Positions 1 to 10,300 of a DNA stretch of 64,000 nt are shown here, piece by piece (within the stretch, counting starts at the first letter, position 1; each line of letters begins with the position of its first letter). The DNA is from Tigriopus japonicus. Lineage: Eukaryota; Arthropoda; Copepoda; Harpacticoida; Harpacticidae. A program made the translations under genes and the position numbers. Location: NCBI GenBank assembly GCA_010645155.1, contig CM021316.1:5724954-5788953 (forward strand). Direction: 5' to 3'. Under the pieces are notes generated by a model. It was not told the DNA's origin and ran no database searches. It worked only from the letters and a program-made list of their open reading frames with translations.

Positions 1-92
1 GTCTTGCATAAACTAGCATAAAAGAAAAAGTATTCAATATCTAGGTCTTGCATAACCCAGCATAAAAGGAAAAGTAAAGTATTCAATATCTT
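1..92. repeat. Two-unit tandem repeat at the window edge
   Basis: Bases 1-44 and 45-92 are two copies of one AT-rich unit. Both begin gtcttgcataa, share an internal agcataaaag, and end in tattcaatatct. The second copy has a few substitutions and a small insertion (aaagt) before the shared end. The array may continue to the left of the window. No coding content. Confidence 0.8.
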
Positions 93-440
93 CTATTGCC
101 TCGAGAGCCGAGAGCCGACACTCAAGGGTCTTTAAAGGGTAAGACCTTTAAAAACAGCCGGAAGAAGATGCCAGCGTCAAAGTTGTTTCAAATTTTCAAA
201 GAAAATCAATTGGAAAAAAAGAACTCTGCCTTTTTTGGCCGGAGACTTCAATTTTTCCTCTACATATCAGGCATGCAAAGACTTGAATTCTTTAAACTAC
301 TCGTATGATTTTCCCGAATGATCTGCAAACTAGGCTGGCAGTTCAAAAGTACGTTTGACTGTATGGATTACGTACTACGTCACATACAAAAAATGAAGTC
401 TCGAAGCAGTATTATAACTGATGCTAGATTGTCAGACCAT
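93..440. other. Non-coding DNA upstream of the desaturase
   Basis: About 350 bp of AT-rich sequence between the edge repeat and the desaturase promoter. A 70-codon open frame (96-308, +) is poly-Lys/Phe-like from A- and T-rich runs and does not look like a protein. Nothing else recognised. Confidence 0.6.
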
Positions 441-444
441 GTGC

Positions 445-498
445 AGGTCCAAAGTTCGAACAATATAAGATAGCCGATTGGAGAGCTTTTGATTCACT
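445..498 (+). promoter_or_regulatory. Candidate desaturase core promoter with DR1/HNF4-like element
   Basis: Seen: a DR1-type nuclear-receptor site at 445-457 (AGGTCC, spacer A, AAGTTC), including CAAAGTTC, close to the HNF4 consensus. A TATA-like TATAAG lies at 464-469 and an initiator-like TTCACT at 493-498, whose A (496) is 32 bp from the TATA start. This would give a 5' leader of about 29 nt before the ATG at 525. Known: HNF4-type receptors control lipid genes, including desaturases, in several animals. Inference: this is the transcription start of the desaturase. A TATA-like hexamer alone is common in AT-rich DNA, so the case rests on the spacing of the three elements. Confidence 0.4.
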
Positions 499-524
499 CG
501 ACACTGAGTCATTGCCGGGAAAGG

Positions 525-3105
525 ATGTCCGTTCCGAACCTTGAGCCCGATCAAATCTTGGTTGAAGGGAAGGTGTACTCTTCCACCAAATTGGCCGACC
601 TTCATCCCGGTGGGCCTTTATTCTTGAGGGCCTTCTCTGGTCGAGATGCCACTCAGGCGTTCCTTTCTTACCATCGAAGGACATTCCCCCATTCTCGAGT
701 GAAAGAGGCCTTTGAACACCATCATCCTGATGTGACCTATGATCCAGCCACCAATGCCGATTACTTGGAGCTCTGCGAACGCATCGATAAGATCATTCCA
801 CGAATGAAGTCGTTTGCTCCTTGGAGTTATTTTATCAAAGCCACGTTCATTTGGGCCACGGCGATTGGTCTGGAAATCCACATGCATTACAACGCCTGCT
901 ATCCTTGGTACGAGACGGCTTTACTCGGGTTCTTTTATGCCTTGATGGGCTTGAATATTCAACACGATGCTAATCATGGATCTCTCTCAAGAAACCCTCT
1001 AGTCAATCGATTTTGGGGTAAGTTCAAATGCACTTTGACTAATTTTGGATTGTACGTATCAAGTTTCAAAGATGATAGAGACTCGGATCGAGCACATGGT
1101 TTTCGTGTTGTTTTGTTTGAGACACGACTCAGTAATCTAAGGTGATGTCAACTTGAGAGAAATATATGTTGGTATTTAGCGCCATTCAGAACTAATTGAA
1201 AATGGAGCTATACAATGCAGTCAGTGTAATTATTGCTAAGAGAAAAACCGGAAAATACCATTTTGTTTGATTCCGTTACTACTTCGGGAAACTACCAGAA
1301 TATTATAATTTTTCACACACTTTTGTACTAACTTGGGTTCTTTTTACAAGACAGGATTCTGGTTGTCTAAATGCTGGTTTTGGTCATTCAAGGAAGGACG
1401 ATTTAAAAAAGATGTCCTTTTTCAGTTGAAGCGTGTTCTTATTAACGAAGCACAGATATTAAATGATTTTTTTCCTGTGGCAAGCATAAACTTAAAGGAA
1501 CTAAAAGATTGAATTTCTTCACTACTAGTAATAGTGCAGGGATACCTGAATAGAGGCAAGAGTGTAAATTTGAATTTCCGGGAGCAAGTGTTTCAGTATG
1601 CTTGGAAATTCTTCATAATTGGCTCAAATATTTGATATCAGAGGAACGAATTTGGCTTCAGGCCTTCCTGTTTCACGACTCTCTGACAAGCTTTTGATAT
1701 CTGATCAAAACGTTGTTATGGGAATCCTTCGTTAATTGGAGTTGGTCGCTAAATCTTCGTCAATTTCCCAATCATATTTGTCACCAGAACTGATTGTAGA
1801 AAAAGTACGAGTTTGTGGGAAAATTTAAATGAGTTGGGATTCAAGCGGCATTTTCATACATTGGCTAAGTTAGGAGGAAGTGCATGAACATTTCGAGCAA
1901 CCTTGAAATAAAAACGTTTGAATCCAAACGATGTTCTTCAGGTCATCTTTTGAAAACTGGAATGCATACTACTGAGAAAAGTGTTTACCTGGTTGTTTCA
2001 TCTTGATATGAATGAGCCTTGTCTTGATTCATCTCTCAAACCATTCATAATTACACGCCCTTGACCAGTTGCACTTATTTTCGTTAGGGTGATTATGTTC
2101 ACACATGTTCGTTGCATTATTGTCAAGGTTATATAGCGACAGACACATAAAAAATGACAAATATAGAGTTGGGAGACCTTCTTTGAACTCAGTCATTTAT
2201 CTGTTTAACAGGATTGGCTCAAAATTGGTATGGCGGCAGCTCAGTGTCTTGGATTCACCAACACGTGGTTCAACATCATATCCACACCAATGACGTCTTC
2301 CTTGATCCTGATATTGAAGGCAAATCACCGATCCTTCGACTTAACCCCAATCAACCTCTGCTCAAAGCTTATGCATTTCAACATGTCCATTATTTCTTTT
2401 TGATCTTGGTCTTTGGCTATAATATCATTTATCAAGCTGTTACTACCGTCTTGGAATTCGCCAACAAAGCTCCTTTCTCAGCCTTACTTCGGCCTTATAT
2501 TTTGGGCGAGCATCTTTGGAACGCTTTCTTTGTGATTCGATGGTTCCTCCTGCCGATGGTTTTGGCTCCTAGCTTTTGGACTCCATTGACCATTATGCCC
2601 ATGTTCATGGTCTTCGGCACGTATTTGTCGTTCTTCTTTCATATCAGCCACAACTTTGAAGGCGTTGAACAACTCGAGGACACGTCGTCCAAGAACTCGT
2701 TTCTCTACAATCAGGCAAGTTATAATTCAAAGGTTGCGTGAGTTTCGCATGCCAGTTCCGAATTTCAAAAATGATCACCGAAGATTTATGGCAATATTTT
2801 ACATTCTTTAGCTCATCACTTCGTCCAATGTTTGTGGGGCGAAGTTATGCTTCCTCAATGGAGGTCTCAATTACCAAATTGAGCACCATCTTTTCCCAAG
2901 AATGCATCATAGTCATTACCCAACGGTGGCTCCTCATGTGAGAACATTTTGCGAGGAAAAAGGATTGCCTTATCATCACTTCCCGACGATTCGCGAAAAT
3001 TTGAGCTCATGCATTAATCATCTCTCCGACTTTGGACGGAAAGAAGTTCCTCGAGCAGCTGAGAAGCTCGACATTGCCAAAAGAATTGTCAGAAATATTT
3101 CCTGA
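525..3105 (+). CDS. Front-end fatty acid desaturase (cytochrome b5-like domain fused to desaturase), 3 exons
   Basis: Exons 525-1017, 2212-2714 and 2812-3105 join to 429 codons plus TGA. The family inserts a double bond between an existing one and the carboxyl end of polyunsaturated fatty acyl chains at the ER membrane. Residues 1-60 form a short b5-like domain with HPGG at 27-30 and a second candidate haem His at 50. It lacks the upstream CWxI segment of longer b5 domains, as in nematode FAT-3/FAT-4-type enzymes. The three His boxes are complete: HDANH 147-151, HVVQHH 182-187 and QIEHH 354-358; the Gln in QxxHH is diagnostic of front-end enzymes. Hydrophobic membrane segments lie near 100-118, 127-145, 220-245 and 265-310. 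The first ATG (525) has A at -3. Intron 1 (1194 bp) is GT-AG; intron 2 (97 bp) is GC-AG. Length is typical (about 430-450). Delta-4, -5 or -6 specificity cannot be read from sequence. Confidence 0.93.
2715..2811 (+). other. GC-AG intron in the desaturase gene
   Basis: Exon 2 ends ...ctctacaatcag and the intron begins gcaagt, the extended consensus of the rare GC-AG class (CAG|GCAAGT). It ends ttctttag. Removing it joins Tyr-Asn-Gln to Leu-Ile-Thr-Ser-Ser-Asn in phase 0, restoring a motif conserved in front-end desaturases. No GT donor nearby keeps that frame and motif. Confidence 0.85.
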
Positions 3106-3117
3106 GTTGGAAAGAAA

Positions 3118-3124
3118 AATAAAA
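3118..3124 (+). promoter_or_regulatory. Poly(A) signal of the desaturase gene
   Basis: An AATAAAA begins 13 nt after the TGA stop. This implies a very short 3' UTR. Confidence 0.65.
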
Positions 3125-3125
3125 A

Positions 3126-6100
3126 CCAATCATCATAATCATCAATGCTTCCACTCACTGTTCAGGGATTTGTAAGTGAAATTGAACGGATAACGACTTG
3201 TATTCTCTAGTCCTAGGGGGAGGAAAAAGTTTGAGACCAAAAAACCTAGCCATATTGGACAATTTTGCATTACATTGACCCGCCATTGTGCCATGAAGAG
3301 ATCTCAACGATCCCTGATATCAAAAAAAGCACCCATGATCCTTCTCGCCAACTAGGGAGTTCATGGTCGATGCATAGGGAAGTGTCGTTTCCTTGGTCGG
3401 ACGTGTACAACAAACACCAGCCAGAGATAGGAGGAGTCCATGTCTCATTGACCAAGGGGATCTGAATCAAATTAAAAGCCATTTCTCCATCTGCTCTTGC
3501 TCGCTCTAACTCACTCTTGGTCTCTCTTTGGAATGGAACTTGTCGGAAGCGATCCGTCTCTGGCGTAGCGTTGATTTCCATAGAAATTATCAGGGACCCA
3601 ATCTGATCAAGTCGTTGGAATCTCCGACGATTTTACGAGGCATTGCTTGCATTCAACACAATCATTTCAAGGGGTTAGAAAGTCCATAAATCTCGGGCTA
3701 AAAAGGGGGAAGGGAAACTTGGAATGATTTGCATCGCTTTAAAACCAACAAGCCCCGGCTTTGGACAGTACAACTTCCATCACTAGTCTCCGACGCAGTA
3801 GTTCTCTCGTTGCTTTTCTGACTGATCTCGTCACTCTTGGCCCTCAATTCTGCGCCTTGGAGTCAGCGATCTAGAAAGTTGATCCGAGGAACCTCAATCC
3901 CCTCCGTTCATCTGCTTCCACACGGTGGAAACAAAGGCCGAAGCGTTCAAATTTTGCACGAACTTGGGTTTGATGTTTTACATGGCATCTTGGGTAAGGC
4001 TTTCGGAGTCTTTTAACCGCTACATTTAAAGCAACACAACATATCGCCAAACTCGAAAAACATTCCTATAATTTATTGTTTATTAGGTTTGAAGTGTACA
4101 TGGATTATTTTGGGTTGTTATGAAATTCTATCATGGAAATCGTGCACTTTTGTATTATTTTAGGCCCTCATGCCATTTCATATTTCTTATGAATATCGGT
4201 CCTGATGAATCGCTATTTAAGAAGCAACAAAAAATGGAACTTCCTGAACAAGGTTTCAAGTTCAATTGAAGTTTCTTTTCAAAGTGTTGGTTTTAATAGA
4301 AATTTTAGAACAAGTTGCAAATTCTGTTGAATGGGACCAATCAAACAAGTTGTTGAAAGTTTAGTGCAAACCATTCGCTAAATATTTTTCCAAGCACTCG
4401 AAAGGGTAAGAAAAAAAAAACTATCTTTTTCTGTTAATTATTACTTCTTTGGACATAATTCGTTGACAACCTTTTCAACCTCTCGCTTGTCCCACCGTGG
4501 TTTGGTTTGATCTCTATGTCCATTTTCTGAGCCGAACTCAACTAGGGGAAGTTTTTTGGTGAGTGAGTGTCTGGCATGTTTGCTTCAGGATATGTTTGCT
4601 CTCGAACTGAGCTCGTGCGCGACCAACAAGGGCTTTTCAAAATGAAATTGTGGACAACAGCGACCGAAGCAAACTCCACTTGAATGCTCGAAACCCAGGT
4701 GGTGGTGGTGGTGGAGATGGTACGTAGTAGGTACTAGGTACCCGTGCTCCAAAAGCGACGAGTTGAGGTTTCCTTCATTTAGGATGGACGTAATTTTTAT
4801 TGTCCTGTGTACGAACATGGATGCTTGTCCATGGCACACACTCTATAGTGGTTAGATCATCTGTCCGTGACACGGGATTTCCATGCTCATGAACACACAC
4901 ACACATGCATAGCCGCTTATGTACTTATCGCTCGTCCGTCATTCTCATTATGAAATTTATCAACTTCATGGCGGAAGCACTAGCTAAACTTGATCTTAAT
5001 CATGGACCAGAAACGACGACTAACCCTTTTATCATTCCATGCTCAGCATCTGTATTCAAGCCAGTGGGAGAAGCTGTTTTTAATATCATACATTAATGCT
5101 TCAATAAGAATAATATAACAATATACCAGTTTTAGAGATTAAACGGCTCGTGTTTCGTGTACCACAAACGAATAAGGACGCTATTTGGTCAGGATCAGGC
5201 TTCCTCGTTCAAAATCCTTTCTCAAAAGAGGGTGATGGACTTCACCTGAGGTCGAATAAACCACAAGAAGAGCCATCTGACGTGCTTTAGCAGCTATTGG
5301 CACATGCCAAGATAATATTGATCAAACTATGGAGGACAGGGACCAGCTTTTTAACTCAGAAAATGAGAGACAAACCAAAATTGCGAGTGTAACATTTTGG
5401 CTCTCGACCCTCTGGTAATCACTTATAAAACCGGACACAGGAAGGTGGATTTACATGTCCAATGGACGCCTCTTGTAGGAGCAGGTTTCCTGGTTCTTTG
5501 TTGGTTGATGCATGTCCAAAGGCTTTAATGAGAGCTTGGCGCGAGCGTGACACGAAAGTGACAATTTTTGAGAGGCTTTCGATTTAATCCCGTAATTCGA
5601 TTCACTTCCTCGAGCACCATTTGGAGGATAGGTAATATGTATTCGTGATGTCATTAAGTCTTTCAGACTTCTTTCACCTGCTTTTTATTGGCTTTTTGTT
5701 TCGTCCCAAAAGTCAAAGAAGGACGGGCGTAAGAACAGATCCTTGGAGAACGCCGAATGACACGTGGCAAATAGGGGAAGGATCTAATTAATGATCTTGA
5801 CCCAGTGCTCGACAAACAACCTGCACCTATGAAAAGAGAGTGAGAGGTGTTTCTCCTTGTACATGTGAATGTCAAATTTTGTTTTGGCTGCAAAACCCTG
5901 AAACATGGTCTAGAAAGATTTAATATAAAATGGATGTGGTCTTCTCGTTGATCAGCTTAAGCTTAGCGTTGAGTGATTCCAACCAGAGCAAATTGCAAGT
6001 TAACGCCATCGCTTTTTTGGTCTCGCCTCCTTTGAACGAGTGTACCAGAATGAGTTTGAGAGGCGGGTGGTTCTATGGCAGTGGGATGCCAGCTGCTTTC

Positions 6101-7300
6101 CAATTTCCAACGAGATCAGAGTCCACTGTTTACTGTTTAGATCTGTGCTCTGCATTGTCGTCTTCTTTGGCATTGCCGCGGAGGATGATGACGATGATGA
6201 TGATGAAGGAGGATGCTGGCTCGGGGATTAACGAGAGAAAAGAGTGCAAATCTTTGGGATTGATGATGGATTTAGGCCAACGACAGCCATGCTGATCCGA
6301 CCTGACAAAAGATGCCGAGCCGATATTTGTAAACATGAAAGGTGGAAAAATGGTCGATTTCGTTGTGGATGAATGACCCTGAAGATTTGCTTTGTCTTAT
6401 GTTGCCTTGGTGACGAAAACATGCATGGAGCTCTTGTGCCACTTTTTTCTTTATCAAATCACATTCTTGACGATACATGTTTCCTCGGCTTTTCTCACAA
6501 TCAACTCGGCATGGGGAATTTTCACCCACTCCTCTAAGTACCGTCATTTGATCCTCCTATCGTTCTACGACTCGCCTGCTCATTGTAGCTAGGGCATTGC
6601 ATTGCGGTATTTAATGTGAAAGTGAGAATTCCCAGCCCCTTCCCTAGGTTCAACGTATCTATCCTCCAAGGGGGTTGGGTATGTCCCGAAATAGTTTTTC
6701 AATAGATCTTTAATTCCCGTTGTGTCCGGCAAACTCCAGCTGAGCGACATAGTCTGATCAGCCCGTCCAGCATCTCGGTTCCCTGGTCTCAATCATCATC
6801 TCACCTCTGGGCAGCAATGTCATTGGGAAGAAAGGTGCTTTTGAATTGCGGACTGCTGAACGGAAATCCTTCCGGCGGCATTTGAATGGCTAAATCAGAG
6901 GATCGAGCCTCAAAACAAATATGGATGGTGGTGGTGGTGTTGGGGTGGTGCGAAAAAGAATAATGATTCTGCCTTTTATTCGAGTCTTTTTGGTGGACAG
7001 ACCCTTCCAGATCCTGAAGCGGACGTGATGAAAGCCTTAATGGTTTGACGCCTTAGCGGACCAAATCGTGGTTCGCCAAACAACAAATTGAATCCATGGC
7101 CTGACTGATGAATGGCTACTTCCGTTCCAAGATCAAAGAGAAAGAAAGACCTTCTTCCTCGGCTTTTTGGGGACATTCATTGCTCAAACCTATTCAATGC
7201 ATTGTGTTTCATACCCCCGATTAGTAGTTTTTTGTAACACCAATATGACAATAGAGCTACTTTATCTTTGAAGCAACAACTATTATTCATTATGAAGTAA
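3126..7300. other. Intergenic block, microsatellites only
   Basis: No gene recognised. It contains a (GGT)n run at 4699-4715, an (AC)n run at 4893-4905 and a (GAT)n run at 6184-6207. Open frames of up to 121 codons (for example 5930-6295, which reads through the GAT repeat) have no recognisable domain and overlap other open frames on both strands. Confidence 0.55.
4838..4895 (+). other. Possible tRNA-like fragment (degenerate)
   Basis: The stretch TATAGTGGTTAG at 4844-4855 is identical to the D-arm/A-box segment of eukaryotic tRNA-Asp and tRNA-His genes. It is followed by an imperfect anticodon-arm-like palindrome (CCGTG a CACGG, 4865-4875). No proper T-arm or acceptor pairing is visible. 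It could be a decayed tRNA pseudogene, a SINE head, or chance. Confidence 0.22.
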
Positions 7301-7310
7301 ACCAAGAGAA

Positions 7311-7354
7311 ATATTTGTCGTGACAAATATCGTCTATTAAATCAACAATAGACG
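7311..7354. repeat. Two abutting perfect inverted repeats
   Basis: Bases 7311-7330 form a 9-bp perfect inverted repeat (ATATTTGTC / GACAAATAT) around a 2-nt centre. Immediately next, 7331-7354 form an 8-bp perfect inverted repeat (CGTCTATT / AATAGACG) with an 8-nt loop. The two hairpins touch without a gap in an AT-rich, gene-free region. Function unknown. Confidence 0.75.
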
Positions 7355-10300
7355 AATAACCTAAACTTGACATTTTGCAAATTTTCGATGGCAAAATCAT
7401 CCTGTTTTCGCCTAATTTTGTTAGACAATTCAATTTTTTCTGGGGATCCCTCCAACGGGGATCATGGTATTTAGGTACTTACTCAACCCAAGAACTTTAG
7501 AACACGAGGGTCCTTGCTCAGCCCCTCAAAAAGAAAACCAAAAACAGCTTATTTTTAGATTATTGTTTCAGATATTAAAATCCAAGCAAAAAAGTTATCT
7601 TAAATGAAGATTTACAGCACTAGCAACTTAGCTGTTCATTTCTGAAGGTTTGGGCCTCCATTGGATTATTGATGGATGCTCAGAAAAACTGCATCCAAGG
7701 AAAATGCATAGGAAAAAGTACACAGTCTTAATTGCTCCCATACTATCGCTATTATCAGTGTTATCTTTGGGAACATCTGTGATGTTCCGTGTTTTTGGAA
7801 AGATCCCATGTAATACGTCAATTCACAAGTAGTACACTGCCGCTCCATGCACATGGGAATATCGGTTCTCGATTCGACAAGCCTGACGAGATGGGTCGCG
7901 ATCCGGGCAATTTTCGTGCCAAACCCTCGTTCTACATCGCACATCATCCATGAAGAACATCCCGACGAAAAACGAACAAGTCGGCAACACAAATTATGAT
8001 ACAAATTTGATCCAGTCCCAAATTAGGACACACACATTTTTTTCACGGAAGGTCACCTTTAGTCTGTGATGAGTGGAGGGAGGTCGAGCCACGCACACCA
8101 AAGTGGGAGGAGGCGGAGGATAAGGAACATTTTTGTAGTTCGTCCATCAATTCTCAGGCCGAACCTTGTAGGTACAAATATGTACTACAAGCCCGCGTGG
8201 ATAATTACGGTGTTGTGGACGAGTAACGGCCACGATCCAGCAGGAACAACAGTAGTTTGAGTGAATTCTCCACTTTTGGTTTGGTTCGTTCCCACTCACT
8301 CATTCACTCATACCCAGGTGACTGACATGTTGAGAAGGAGGCAGAACACACACTATTTATCATTATAGCATGTTCATTCCCACCCAGTACTATTCGGCCA
8401 TTTCAGGTGCTCATAATTGCACATTAAACTGTGAAAGGTGTCCCCTTTCCGCTCCAGAGCAATGGTCCTTAATAGCAACCCTGTGGGTCTGGATCAAACA
8501 ATCAATGAATTTACGATGTGCCGTCTTTCCTAAAACCCCTTGGTACAGAGTAATATGTTTGTGCTGATGGTTATAAACTCTCCAATTTTTGGATATTTCT
8601 GGTTTGGATGGAACGCTATCGCCTTTGATCATGGAATCGAAGCTCTTTTGCGATACATTTGTTCCCAGTTGAAGTTCCCGACAGGCTCAACCAAGAGGGA
8701 GACCCACTTCACTCTGTTAATTGACATTCCCATTTGAGATTTGGGTTTGAACTTTCGGTACATTGTACCAAAGACTCATTCCTCTCGCTCTAACTTTCGA
8801 GCTCAAATGTCATTGGATCGTGGACATCGGCGAGCAGATGACAATCTCGCATGGTCTTGATTTTTGGGCTGGAAATGTTCGTTTTTGAGACTAATAAATC
8901 AGCGTTTAGTGAGACTTATGAATAAATGTACACATTGTAGACCTAAATATTGCCATGCATCATCATTTAACACAAAGACACCATCTGCATTCCAACAGAT
9001 CATGGTAATCCTAGTTGTTCGTGTATCGTGCACGAACGTCTAGTAGAAAACCGTCTATGGCAAAGTTCGCTCTAGTTTCATGATATTCATTGAGACTTTG
9101 CATCAGTTTTTCATCAGCTTTTTTTGCTGGCAATTTCGTTTCACTCACACTCCATTGGAGGAGGGATGGCTGACTGACTGGTTGGTTGGTTGGATTGGAT
9201 GGTTGTCAGCAGCTGAAAGTCCCAACGTTGACGATATTGCGCAGTTCTGAGCTCAAGTCCCTGCTTTTCCACATCAACCGGAGAGTTCCTACAATTGAAC
9301 AATCCCAGTTCGGCTGATTGAGTGATGCATTGCAAAAACTGAAGATAGCGCCCCAAAAGTACCGCCCAATATGTTTCGAAGCCCGACTGAATATATATTC
9401 TGCTCAAGTCGAACAATCGTTCTCGCTTGAATGAATTGATGAGACGGAGAGCGAGCCATCATGGATGGCCATTATGCAAGAATAGCGAAGAAGGAGCAGA
9501 ACCAGGACCCAGGCAATAACGGATTTTGGCTTTCACAAACGTCCAGAGTGTGACATTGAAAAATGACGGTAGCACTCACATTTTGCTCTGCTCTACTTTG
9601 AAAGTGGGACTGTCTCTATAGAAAGCCTAATTTCCATCTCTCGGCTTTGGTTATGATGATGAGGAGTTGCTTGGGTGAGATGGAGCTCTCGGATGTGTCA
9701 GTTGTAAATAGGGTGATATGCGCATATTCCAATTGAACGCTTCCCTGAAGCTAAAAACGTCATTCAGAACGATTTTTGCAAAGTCACACGCCCAGTCAAA
9801 ACCGGGCTATGGTGATTCCAAGGCTGATACTGGCATTTTAATCACGTCATTATTCTTTTAAAGACCAACATCTCCATTGATGACGACGTTTCTCTCACTT
9901 GAGACCTCTAGAGAATGTTCATGCTTGAGAGACATACATTTTCAGTCGTTGCGTTGTTACACGTCACCCGTCATTACATATGTGGAATCGAACCAGTGAC
10001 CATGCATTTATTACACTTGTGATAAATCTCTTTTCATATGGGAAACTGATTTCGAACTCCCTTGTGACTCTGAACAACAAACGTACTCTAAGACACGCTC
10101 AACTGCGTTAAAAGCCAAGCACACCTTAGGTTTTAAAGCCATGAGAGACTTTTGGTCAGCTTGACTCATGATGAATTTCCTGTCTTCAATAGAAATGGAG
10201 AGATGTGCTTTGAAAACGCCCAGGTCGTTCGTCGGTCTGTCTGACTGTCGTCTTTACCTTTTCGTACGTAGTATATTCAAGTTAAGCGTCGTCAGTTACC

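Noticed and set aside
6040..6231. Frame ending in a poly-Asp run (DDDDDDDD) at 6184-6207
   Set aside because: It is translation of a (GAT)n microsatellite. The alternative frames through the same repeat give poly-Met or poly-Ile equally well.
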